Shown piece by piece: positions 1-8,400 of a stretch of DNA of 46,766 nt. Position 1 is the stretch's first letter; each line of letters starts with the position of its first letter. The notes beneath the pieces are model-generated. The model had not been told where the DNA came from and made no database searches. It was given only the letters and a program-made list of their open reading frames with translations. The position numbers and the translations under genes are program-made. The DNA lies in the NCBI RefSeq assembly GCF_028716865.1, contig NZ_JAQUOY010000022.1:1-46766 (forward strand), read 5' to 3'. Origin of the DNA: Candidatus Methylomirabilis sp. Its GTDB lineage: Bacteria > Methylomirabilota > Methylomirabilia > Methylomirabilales > Methylomirabilaceae.

Positions 1-936
1 ATCCGCGTTCTGCTTCACGGTCGAGGTGATCTGCTCCAGGGAGGCCGCCGTCTCCTCCAGGGAGGAGGCCTGCTCCTGGGCGCCACTACTGAGCTGTTGC
101 GACCCCTCGGCGAGTTGCTGGGAGGCGGTGGTAACGCTGCTCGCCACACTGCCGACCTGTGCGATGATATCGTGGAGCTTGTCCATGAAGGTGTTGAACC
201 ACCGGGCCATCTCACCGATCTCGTCGTGACTCGTGACCACCAACCGCTTGGTCAGATCCCCGTCGCCCTCGGCGATGTCCTCGAGGACCGCAACCGTTTG
301 GCTCAACGGTCTGGTAATCGAACTGATCGTTAGCCACGTCAGACCAAGGCCTACCACAATCGAGATCGTCAGCAAGATCAGGGAGAGCCTCGCGGATCTC
401 GCTACACCGGCAAGCACCACTTCCCCGGCCTGCTTCGCTTGGACCTGCTGCTCAGAGATGATCGCCTGAATTGAACTGGAGGCTTCATCCGCGCTCTGTC
501 GGCTCTTCGCCACCATTGCGTTTCCCAGCACCCGATTGTCATCAAGATAGGCCTTTACGGCCTCTTGCATCGCCGTCCAAATGTCGTCTGAATGCTTCTG
601 GATCTCCGCGGCCCGCTTAGGGTCGATCGTCTGGAGAGTCTTCAGGTGCTGATCCAACGCCTGGCGAGCCTGTTTGGCCTTGTCCTCAGAGTCATTGAGC
701 TGACTGACGGCCAAATCTGTGAGCCAATATCGGAACTCGCTAAAGGTCTTGGCCACGGCATTCCCGGTCTCCAGCCGATCCAAGACGGTCCCCTGGAAGC
801 GCACAGCCTCACCGCCACGCACGAGGCTCACCCGCAGATACCAGAGCGAGCCACCAAGGAGCACCAGCAGCAACACGTTCGTGAAAATCAACTTGGCTCG
901 AATCGTCTGGGAACGTCGCCATAAACTCGCCACCAT
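1..936 (-). CDS. Methyl-accepting chemotaxis protein (C-terminus cut by window edge)
   Basis: Inner-membrane chemoreceptor that would signal to CheA. The 312 visible residues start at an ATG at 936, 8 nt after a GGAGA site. TM1 spans about residues 14-34, followed by a helical periplasmic sensor region (about 35-183) of four-helix-bundle type with no recognised ligand motif. TM2 spans about 184-204, then a HAMP domain (about 205-258) with the TRPL and DEIGEMARWFN landmarks. The start of the signalling coiled coil (SSGAQEQASSLEETAASLEQ) is visible, and the kinase-contact hairpin lies beyond position 1. It is the last visible gene of a cheY-cheA-heme protein-receptor run on the same strand, so CheA at 2042-3910 is its likely partner. 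The ligand is unknown. Confidence 0.93.
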   Translation of the reverse strand, partial: MVASLWRRSQTIRAKLIFTNVLLLVLLGGSLWYLRVSLVRGGEAVRFQGTVLDRLETGNAVAKTFSEFRYWLTDLAVSQLNDSEDKAKQARQALDQHLKTLQTIDPKRAAEIQKHSDDIWTAMQEAVKAYLDDNRVLGNAMVAKSRQSADEASSSIQAIISEQQVQAKQAGEVVLAGVARSARLSLILLTISIVVGLGLTWLTISSITRPLSQTVAVLEDIAEGDGDLTKRLVVTSHDEIGEMARWFNTFMDKLHDIIAQVGSVASSVTTASQQLAEGSQQLSSGAQEQASSLEETAASLEQITSTVKQNAD

Positions 937-1024
937 GGCATGTCTCCTTTGACTTCAACTCGGACCGACGCAAGCCCCAGCGCTCTGTTGGCAGGGCAAC
1001 TGGGCGCCTATGCCGGTCGCGAGA

Positions 1025-1813
1025 TTACTTGGTATAGATCACCACGCTGATCGCCCCGCCTACTTCATCCAGCTTGCCGCCCTCTTTCTTGCCCCCGGTG
1101 ATGTCCTTCTCTCCTTTGGGCTCGCCATGACAGTCCAGACAGGATGCGCCGTAGTACTCCGGGATCAACAGCCGGTACGCGGGCTTCCCCTTGTACTCGC
1201 TCATTTCAGCGTACGCCTTGCTCTTGGTCCAGTCGTTGGCCTTAAGCTTACTCTCGATGATCTGATCCTCCCAGGCGTCGGGAGCATTGGCCCGATTGCG
1301 CACATAGCTCTTGGGCGCGGTCAGCTTGAGGCTCGCGGTCTCCTCGACCTTCTTCTTGAAGGTGTCTGCGACCCGGTGGGCAAATGTCGCGGGCAGGAAT
1401 CCCTTGAACCCTACGCCCTGCTTATTGATGAGGGGCTGGGCTTTGTCCATCACTTCCTTCATGGACTCCAGCATGGCCTGCGTCAGCTTACCCTCTGGCG
1501 TGCCACGATCAGTCCCCAGTTCCTTGTTGGCGGCCTTCTTGTAGTTCTCCTTGGCGAGGCCTACCACCTTTTCCGCGGTCAGCCCCTTGTCGCCCTTTGT
1601 CTCGTCGTTGATGAGCTTCTGGTTGTCCGAGATAACCGCTCGGCCGGCTCGGAACAGCGTGGCCAAATGCACTGCCAGCCGTTCCTGTTCTGGGGTTTGC
1701 GCAAGGGCGTCCGTCGCCTCAAACTGCCCAAGGCTAAGCGCAAACGCCCAACTCACGAGAGCGAACCCGAGCATCAGTTTGATCACCGTCTTGAGGTTCT
1801 TGAAACACTGCAT
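1025..1813 (-). CDS. Secreted c-type heme protein, DUF3365/Tll0287-like
   Basis: A predicted periplasmic 262-residue protein. The ATG at 1813 was chosen over upstream in-frame starts because GGAGG lies 7 nt before it and a signal peptide follows at once (KNLK, then a hydrophobic stretch to about residue 35). The body resembles the Tll0287-like DUF3365 domain, a heme-associated sensor-type fold that is often fused to kinases or receptors. A single CLDCH heme c attachment site is at residues 225-229, after the typical YYGASC lead-in. It sits between cheA and a chemoreceptor on the same strand, which suggests a redox or gas-sensing role, though it could be a simple electron carrier. The heme motif is seen; the sensing role is inferred. 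Confidence 0.85.
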   Translation of the reverse strand: MQCFKNLKTVIKLMLGFALVSWAFALSLGQFEATDALAQTPEQERLAVHLATLFRAGRAVISDNQKLINDETKGDKGLTAEKVVGLAKENYKKAANKELGTDRGTPEGKLTQAMLESMKEVMDKAQPLINKQGVGFKGFLPATFAHRVADTFKKKVEETASLKLTAPKSYVRNRANAPDAWEDQIIESKLKANDWTKSKAYAEMSEYKGKPAYRLLIPEYYGASCLDCHGEPKGEKDITGGKKEGGKLDEVGGAISVVIYTK

Positions 1814-2041
1814 GTTCACTTCCTCCTCTCCTGTCCCGCTCCTCCTCGTTGATCCGCCGGCAACTCTCCAGCCTCCGGCGGCATCAAGAAGAACGGACCC
1901 TAAGAGCCTGCGCCCACTGGCATGGCTAAGCTCCTGTTTTTGTGATCGACCGCACACGCGCTCCACCGGCGCCTCTACGTGGTTTTCTCCAATCGCCCGT
2001 CATCCTCTTCCTCTCCCAAGCGCGGAGGGATCTCTGTCCTC

Positions 2042-3910
2042 TCAGGCTGCATGGCGCAGGAGCTGTGGTTCGGAGGCCAACCGGATCAACCCCGGAACAT
2101 CCAGGATCAGGGCCACCCGGCCGTCACCCATGATGGTCGCGCCCGTGACACCCTCCATCCGTTGGTAGTTAGCCTCTAAGCTCTTGATCACGGCCTGGTG
2201 TTGCCCCAGCAATTCGTCCACCAGAATGGCAACCCTCCGGCCCTCCTGTTCGACAATGACGAGCAGGCTTCTGGTCGGATCGGTCACCTTCGGGGTCACC
2301 CCAAACTGTTCGTACAAACGGACGATCGGCAAAAGCTGTCCCCGTACGCTGACAACCTCGCCGCGGCCGACCACGCTGCCAAGATCCGTCTGCTTCGGGC
2401 GGATCGATTCGGTGATCGACACAAGCGGGATAATATAGATCTCGTCGCCGACTTGGACAGAGAGGCCATCCAGGATCGCCAGAGTGAGCGGCAGGTTGAT
2501 GGTAAATCGGGTCCCACGACCCACTTCGGTCGAAATCGTGACCGTCCCCCCGAGTTCCTCGATGTTCCGCGATACGACGTCCATCCCAACCCCCCGGCCA
2601 GAGACATCGGTCACCTGCTCAGCGGTCGAGAAACCAGGTCTGAGGATGAGCCGGTGGACCTGCTCGTCAGTGAGGGTCTCGGATCTACTCACCAGTCCTT
2701 GCTCCACGGCCTTGTGTATAATCTTCTCCTTGTCCAGGCCGCGCCCGTCATCGGCAATCTCAATGAAGATGCTGCCGCCCTGGTGGAAGGCGTTGAGCAT
2801 GATCAGCCCCTCATCGGACTTTCCCTGAGCCAATCGCTTTTGCGGCGGCTCGATCCCGTGATCAACAGCGTTGCGGATCAGGTGGGTCAGTGGGTCGCTG
2901 ATCCGCTCAATGACGGTCTTGTCCAGCTCGGTCTCTTCGCCCTTAATCTGAATCGCGACCTTTTTCCCGCATTGCGCCGCCAGGTCGCGAACGAGCCGAG
3001 GCAGACGGCTAAAGACGGTGCGGATCGGCAGCATCCGGATCGCCATCACCCGTTCTTGCAACTCTCGCGTATTCCGCTCCATCTGAGCCACCGCCCCCTC
3101 CAGGATGGGAAGCGCCTCTGTCTTGTAGTTGGCTACAAGCTGGCTGATCATGGATTGAGTAATAACCAACTCTCCTACCAGATTGATCAACCTGTCCACC
3201 TTGTCCGTGTTGACCCGGATCGTCGAGGATTCCTGCTTCTGCTTAATGAGCTTTTGCTTTTCAAGGACTCCTGTGAGTCGGTCCTGGGTCACTGACTGCT
3301 CTTGGACCAGGATCTCCCCGACCTTCTTCTGCTTCCCCAGGGCCTCCTCAAGTTGCGCCGGGGTGATCACCCGCTCTTCGAGCAGCAGTTCGCCGATCAG
3401 AGGGACCTCCATCTCTTTGACGTTCGGCATGGCGGCAGTCGCCTCGGCTGCCGAAGAGATCTCGACGACGTCGCCGGCGGCGGCACGTTCCGGCGGCGGT
3501 GAATCCAGCCGAACAGCGTCGCGTTCTTGTCCCAGGAACGTCTGGAGCGCCTTGATTATCTCCTCGTCCCACACCTCCTCCCCCTGCTCGCCTTTCGCTT
3601 GGGCGAGCAGACCCTTGATCACATCGGCGGAGCGCAACAGCAGATCGGCGCAAGGGCGTGTAAGGGGGAACTCATTCTTGCGGAGGCGATCAAGGAGATC
3701 CTCCAGGACGTGGGCGGCCTTGGCGATCCGATCGAACCCCAGCATCCCGCTGTTACCCTTGATGGTGTGCATCGCGCGGAAGCTCCTATTCAGGAGTTCC
3801 TGATCGCCGGGCGTCGTCTCGAGCCCAAGGAGACAGCCCTCAAAGTCGGCCAGCAGATCGGCCGACTCATCGAAGAAGCCCTGCAATAGCCCGTCGTCAT
3901 CCATCATCAT
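2042..3910 (-). CDS. cheA: Chemotaxis histidine kinase CheA with MshEN-like insert
   Basis: Cytoplasmic kinase of a chemosensory array. It autophosphorylates on histidine and passes phosphate to CheY. Of 622 residues, the Hpt/P1 domain comes first, with phospho-accepting His48 in MHTIKGNSGMLGF. Residues about 170-220 hold two tandem copies of a 25-residue motif (LIGELLLEERVITPAQLEEAL and KVGEILVQEQSVTQ) that resembles MshEN/GspE N-terminal repeats; a typical CheY-binding P2 domain is not evident. The dimerisation helix pair starts near 231. The ATPase has its N box at HLIRNAVDHGIE (about 343-354), then DDGRGLD and GRGVGMDVV, and a CheW-like domain ends the protein. The start is one of three adjacent ATG codons after GAGG. 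The gene follows cheY by 23 nt. Confidence 0.95.
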   Translation of the reverse strand: MMMDDDGLLQGFFDESADLLADFEGCLLGLETTPGDQELLNRSFRAMHTIKGNSGMLGFDRIAKAAHVLEDLLDRLRKNEFPLTRPCADLLLRSADVIKGLLAQAKGEQGEEVWDEEIIKALQTFLGQERDAVRLDSPPPERAAAGDVVEISSAAEATAAMPNVKEMEVPLIGELLLEERVITPAQLEEALGKQKKVGEILVQEQSVTQDRLTGVLEKQKLIKQKQESSTIRVNTDKVDRLINLVGELVITQSMISQLVANYKTEALPILEGAVAQMERNTRELQERVMAIRMLPIRTVFSRLPRLVRDLAAQCGKKVAIQIKGEETELDKTVIERISDPLTHLIRNAVDHGIEPPQKRLAQGKSDEGLIMLNAFHQGGSIFIEIADDGRGLDKEKIIHKAVEQGLVSRSETLTDEQVHRLILRPGFSTAEQVTDVSGRGVGMDVVSRNIEELGGTVTISTEVGRGTRFTINLPLTLAILDGLSVQVGDEIYIIPLVSITESIRPKQTDLGSVVGRGEVVSVRGQLLPIVRLYEQFGVTPKVTDPTRSLLVIVEQEGRRVAILVDELLGQHQAVIKSLEANYQRMEGVTGATIMGDGRVALILDVPGLIRLASEPQLLRHAA

Positions 3911-3933
3911 CTGTCGCCTCTAGTCTCCTCGCC

Positions 3934-4311
3934 CTAGCCCGCCGGCGGCGGCAGCACTTTGGCAACCACCTGGACGAGTTGCTGCGGACTGAACGGTTTG
4001 ACGATCCAGCCGGTTGCCCCCGCCGCCCTCCCAGCCTGTTTTATCTCGGCACCGCACTCGGTCGTCAAGATCAGCACAGGGGTAGACCTTGTGGCAGGGC
4101 GATGCCGGATCGCCTTCACCAGACTGATGCCGTCCATGACTGGCATGTTCACGTCGGTGATGATAAGATCTACCTCTTGCCGATCAAGCATGATGAGCGC
4201 ATCCGGCCCATTCGTCGCCTCGACCACATCAAAGCTCCCTGCGGTCAGGGCGGACCGGATCATCCCCCGCATCGACACCGAATCATCAACAATCAAGATC
4301 CGCTTCGCCAT
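3934..4311 (-). CDS. cheY: CheY-like single-domain response regulator
   Basis: A 125-residue receiver domain with no output domain. All key residues are visible: the DD pair in LIVDDS, the phosphorylated Asp in LIITDVNMPVMDG, the conserved Thr in LILTTE, and the Lys in WIVKPFSP. CheY proteins carry phosphate from CheA to the flagellar switch or another motility target. The ATG at 4311 lies 5 nt behind GGAGG, which is better placed than the in-frame GTG 6 nt upstream. It is the first gene of the chemosensory run and is followed by cheA. A sigma-54-type motif lies 155 nt upstream. It could act on a non-flagellar output, because no flagellar gene is in the window. Confidence 0.92.
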   Translation of the reverse strand: MAKRILIVDDSVSMRGMIRSALTAGSFDVVEATNGPDALIMLDRQEVDLIITDVNMPVMDGISLVKAIRHRPATRSTPVLILTTECGAEIKQAGRAAGATGWIVKPFSPQQLVQVVAKVLPPPAG

Positions 4312-4684
4312 CCCCACCTCCTACCGCTATCCACCAGGAAAGGACGACCGTAGGATAGGCAAGTATTTCCGCCCATCGACTACCGTCAGGTTATGAACGC
4401 CCCTTCTCGATCATAGGTATCGGCAGCTTTGGTCCCGCACTGAAGGGTTATTCACTGCAATAGGAAGCAAGCTTTATGCCATGCGAACAATCGCAACTGC
4501 TCAGACAGGTAGATAGGCTGAAGGCTTTTAGGGGTAGGAGCCGAGAAGATCGCGAATAACTTGATTCGTGCCTGGCGATAATATATAGTTTTTCGTCTTG
4601 AGTCTAACCTCCTAAGCCTTTAGGAAAATCGGTCACGCGATCGAGTGAGCCTGCCGATAACAAAGATCAACAGGGGGGGGACAA
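4312..4684. other. 373-nt divergent intergenic region
   Basis: This gap separates cheY (minus) from the plus-strand kinase-like gene. It is more AT-rich than its surroundings and has no convincing ORF on either strand. It holds a sigma-54-type motif facing cheY (4466-4481), an AT-rich block near 4578-4594, and a run of eight G at 4673-4680 directly in front of the plus-strand start codon. I saw no well-spaced sigma-70 promoter for the plus-strand gene. Confidence 0.8.
4466..4481 (-). promoter_or_regulatory. Candidate sigma-54 promoter of the cheY-cheA operon
   Basis: Read on the minus strand, the bases are TGGCATAAAGCTTGCT. The family consensus is TGGCAC-N5-TTGCW, so only one conserved position differs, and the invariant GG and GC are spaced correctly. 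It points at cheY and implies a leader of about 145 nt. Sigma-54 control of motility and chemotaxis genes is common in bacteria. A chance match over a few hundred bases is possible, so this is a prediction. Confidence 0.45.
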
Positions 4685-5485
4685 ATGGCAGATCCTTCGA
4701 TAGAACTCGGGACAGGCGAGATTCAGGGAATACGGGAGAGACAACCGATCCTCGGACAGGGCCTAGCCTATAACGATGGGATGGGTGGGGGGGGCTTTCA
4801 AAACAATAACCATGGACAGGCCTCCTTCGACGCGGCTCAGGACAGGCACTGGATCGGCGTGGGGAAACTTACCCCCGGACTCATCCACGAGATCAACAAC
4901 ACCCTCTGCGCGATCGGCAACTATCTCCAGCTCCTCATGCTCGAACGGGAGCGTCGGGGCTGGGACATCTTAAAGCCGCTTCAGGCGATGAGCAACTCGC
5001 TCGAGCGTACTCAGATCCTCACCCAGCGGGTTGCGGTGTACGCCAGAGAGCCGGCGCGTCCCCAGTCTCGCCTCCAGATGCACGATCTGCTGAAGGAGGC
5101 GATTGTGCTCGCGCACTTGCATCGAGCATTTCGAGAGATCCACCTCCGCCAAGCGTTCGCCGATAACCTACCTGAGATCGAAGGCGATCCCAGGTCGCTG
5201 ATGGATGCCTTCCTCGATCTGCTGGCATGTGCCGCGTCGGTCGTAGGGCGAGGGGGCACACTCGCCATCTCAACCGCATCGACCGCAGGCTGGGTTGGAG
5301 TAAGTTTTAGCGGGGCCGGCCAGTGGCCGCAATGCTCGGACGAGAGCCTGACCCTTGCCCGCCAGATTATCGAGCACCAGGGGGGCCAAGTAGTTCGTGA
5401 AGCGCAACCGGGATCGACCGAAGGGCAACTCTCGGTCTGGCTCAGGGCAGGGAGGCAGGAAGGATTGGGCGAGAGAGGGGCGTAG
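4685..5485 (+). CDS. Histidine-kinase-like protein with degenerate ATPase domain
   Basis: A soluble 266-residue protein, the only plus-strand gene in the window. Residues about 60-120 form a HisKA-like helical pair with an H box (GLIHEINNTLCAIGNYLQLL, His68). The rest aligns by eye with a HATPase_c fold, but its ATP-binding residues are lost. The N-box region reads MDAFLDLLACAASV without the usual Asn, the DxGxG box is replaced by FSGAG (about 208-212), and the GLGL box is replaced by SLTL before ARQIIEHQGGQV (about 221-236). It may be a pseudokinase or a phosphotransfer/scaffold protein. The N-terminus (1-58) is Gly/Gln-rich. The start ATG follows eight G residues that double as the ribosome site. 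It converges with the hybrid kinase, the two stops lying 4 nt apart. Confidence 0.72.
   Translation: MADPSIELGTGEIQGIRERQPILGQGLAYNDGMGGGGFQNNNHGQASFDAAQDRHWIGVGKLTPGLIHEINNTLCAIGNYLQLLMLERERRGWDILKPLQAMSNSLERTQILTQRVAVYAREPARPQSRLQMHDLLKEAIVLAHLHRAFREIHLRQAFADNLPEIEGDPRSLMDAFLDLLACAASVVGRGGTLAISTASTAGWVGVSFSGAGQWPQCSDESLTLARQIIEHQGGQVVREAQPGSTEGQLSVWLRAGRQEGLGERGA
4824..4846 (+). repeat. Half-copy of the TTCGAC...GCTCAG dispersed repeat core
   Basis: The bases CTTCGACGCGGCTCAGGAC within this stretch match the core of one arm of the inverted repeat at 21508-21583 (CTTCGACTGGCTCAGCAC) at most positions. Here it lies within codons 47-54 of the kinase-like gene and encodes SFDAAQDR. It may be an old insertion that stayed in frame, or a chance match. 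Confidence 0.4.
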
Positions 5486-5489
5486 CGAT

Positions 5490-8400
5490 TCACCCGATCG
5501 GTTCGTCCCCGCCTCGCGAGGTGAGTGCGACAGCCTGGACGAGGGCGTCCTGAAGCTGTGCTACCGTGTATGGCTTAGCCAGAATCAAGTCCACTCCCGT
5601 CCCCTCGAGCCGGTCACGCTCTACTGCATCACCCCAGCCGGTGACCAGGATTACGGGAAGCTGTGGCCACCGGGCTTTGACCGCCTGAGCAACCTCCCAC
5701 CCCGACATCTCCGGCATTCCAAGATCGGTGAGCACCAGATCGAAGCGCTCCGTCGCGAGGTGCGTGAGGCCCTCTTCGCCGCTGGTTGCGATGGCTGCCT
5801 CGTGGCCCAGGATGTGCAGGAGATCGGAGAGGGTCTCGGCAAGGAGAGGCTCGTCGTCGATGACGAGGAGTGTGAGCGGGCGGGTGATGGGGGGTGGGGC
5901 GGTGGACGGCTGGACCACATCGGCGGCCGCCACCTCGGCTACCGGCAGGCGCATGGTGATCGTTGTCCCCTGTCCTTCTGCGCTCTGGACGGTGATCTCG
6001 CCCTCGTGGCGGCTAACGATGCCATAGACCATGCTGAGACCGAGCCCGGTCCCGCGCACCCCCTTCGTGGTAAAAAACGGCTCAAAGAGGCGGGCCTGCA
6101 CGGCCGGCGACATCCCGACCCCGGTATCGGTCACGCTGAGTTCAACCCATTCGCGTACACTCCCGGTTACAGGTACCGGGATCCGGGTGCCCGGATCTGA
6201 GGTCCGCACCTCTCCGATCACGGAACCGGACACCTGCCTCGTCGTGATCGTAATCGTCCCACCCTGCGGCATGGCGTCGAGCGCGTTGAAAAAGAGGTTG
6301 GTGAGTGCCTCGCGCAACTCGGCAGCGTGGCCCAGGATCGGCGGCGTCTCAGCAAGCGCCGTCCGGACCGTGATCCGCGACCCCGCTGCTTCGGCCTGAT
6401 CCTTCCAGCGGGGTCGGCTGACTGCGAGGACCTGCTCGACGATCCTGCCGAGCGATACCGGCCCGAATGCCTCCGTGTTCCTCGGGCGGGTCGCCTCGCG
6501 GATCTTGCGGATCGTCTCGGCCGCATCCTGCGCTGCCTGGTGCTGCCGTTCGAGGCACTCCAGGAGGCGAGCGCCCCCCTCCACGCCCTGTAGGGCGGCC
6601 GCGACCGGCCCCCGGTCGAGGACGAGCCGCATGAGCTGGGCCTGTCCAAGGATCCCCATCAACGCATTATTGAAGTCGTGGGCGACCCCAGCCGCCATCT
6701 GGCCCATCGCCCGGAGCCGCTCGGCCTCAAGGAGACGGGCCTGCATCCGCTCCAGTTCCTCGACCTTCGCGCCAAGCTGAGTCGCGGCCACGCGCTGGTC
6801 CTCGAAGAGGCGGGCATTAGCCACGGCCATCCCGATCGTGGCCCCGATGGTGGTCAAGAACGGAAAGTCCCCATTGGGAAAGGAGTGGGGAGCACGGGTG
6901 GCCACATCCAGGGTGCCGACCACCTTGCCTGCAGCCTTCAGGGGGATCGCAGCGAGGGTGTTGAAGCCCGCCTCGATCACCTGCTTCCGGAGAAAACGGG
7001 GGTCCTTGGATAGGTCGGCGGTGGTTAAGACCTCGCCAGAGAGGGCCACCCGTCCCGGGAACCCCTCCCCGAGCTTGAAGCGGGATATCTGCTGGAATGT
7101 CTCCGGAGCCAGCCCCCGATGTCGGACCAGGACGACCTCGCCCTGCTCTTCATCCAGCAGAAAGATCTCGCCTGCTTCGACGCCCAGACCGAGCAGCGTC
7201 GCATCCAGGGCCTGGTCCAGGATCTCATTGAGTGAAAGGGTACCGCTGACGGCCGTCCCGATCTGATTCATGGCCGTAAGCTCTCTCAGTTGCCTCTCGA
7301 TCTGGCTGCTGGCCTGAGTCAAACCTTCCGCCATGGCATTAAACGCTTCACCCAGCGCCGCGATCTCGTGGGACCCACCGGCTTTCACCCTGGCGCCCAG
7401 ATCACCTTGTCGGATCTGAGTAGCGGCCTTTTCCAAGGCCACGATGGGACGAGCGAGTTTTTCCCCTATCAAGACGGCGCCCATCAGAGCCACGGCGCCC
7501 ATTCCCACGAGCAGGATCAGCAGATACAAGCGAAGGTCCGTGATAGCCGCCAAGACGACGCTTGTCGGCACCTTCTCGACAATAACCAGAGAGGGACCTG
7601 AGCGGCTCGAACTGAGGGTGAGGGACTGAGAGGTAACGACGTGTTCCTGTATGATTGAACCAGCTGCTGTTCTCTGTCCGCGTCCCGGTACCGGCTGAGC
7701 AGTGATGGCCTGCTCTCCCATGACCGTCGCGACAGCGTGTCGAGAGAGGATCTGTGTGGCGAGGGTAGGGAAGTCCCGTTGGATCCGTTCTCCCGTGTTC
7801 AGGTCGCGGGGACTACCCCACTGCTTCGCCGGATCGGGGTGCAGGAGGTAGAATCCCTCCTGATCGACAACATACACCTCCTTCCTGGCGGCTTTCGCTT
7901 CCTGGTACAATGCCTCGAGGAGAGGGCCTGCCATCAGATTGATGATTACGATCCCGCGCCGATGGCCCGCGTCATCGAAGAGGGGCGTGGCGTAACGGAT
8001 AACGGGATGGTACGGGACTTCGATCTGACCATCCTCTCGGTTTAAGCCTAGCGGGGAGATGTAGACTTGACCTGGCCCGAGCGTCATCGCCTCGGAAAAG
8101 TAGTCGCGCTGCCGCGTCTCCTGCAAGCTTTTCCACGGGATAAGCCGGGGTGGATGGATTCCGTCGTAGTCCACCCGGACCACCTCCCGGCCATTCTCAT
8201 CGAGATAGCGAATCTGGTCGTACACCTTCCGGTTACTCGAGAAGGTCAGAAAGACTTGCTCTACCACCGTCCTCGCGAGTTCAATCTCTCTCAGGTTTGT
8301 GCCGGCTTTGGCCCGTACCAACTCCCGCACCGCGGGAAGTTGGCTCAGAATGGGGAGGTCGTCTTGGGCCATGTCGAAGACGCGCTTGATCTTGTCAGCA

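Noticed and set aside
1010-1852. Open 280-residue plus-strand frame opposite the DUF3365 gene
   Set aside because: It mirrors the heme protein gene, has no ribosome site or recognisable domain, and its composition is that of an antisense frame in GC-rich DNA.
1814-2041. Possible riboswitch or small gene in the 228-nt gap between cheA and the heme protein gene
   Set aside because: I compared it by eye with the cyclic di-GMP-I motif and saw no match. A 7-nt stem (1854-1860 with 1875-1881) is present but has no U tract, and only very short frames occur.
2198-3295. 365-residue plus-strand frame opposite cheA
   Set aside because: Antisense shadow of a clearly real cheA; no domain or start signal.
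4560-4600. Sigma-70 promoter for the plus-strand kinase-like gene
   Set aside because: TTGATT and GATAAT are present but only 10 nt apart, and no other pair has acceptable spacing.
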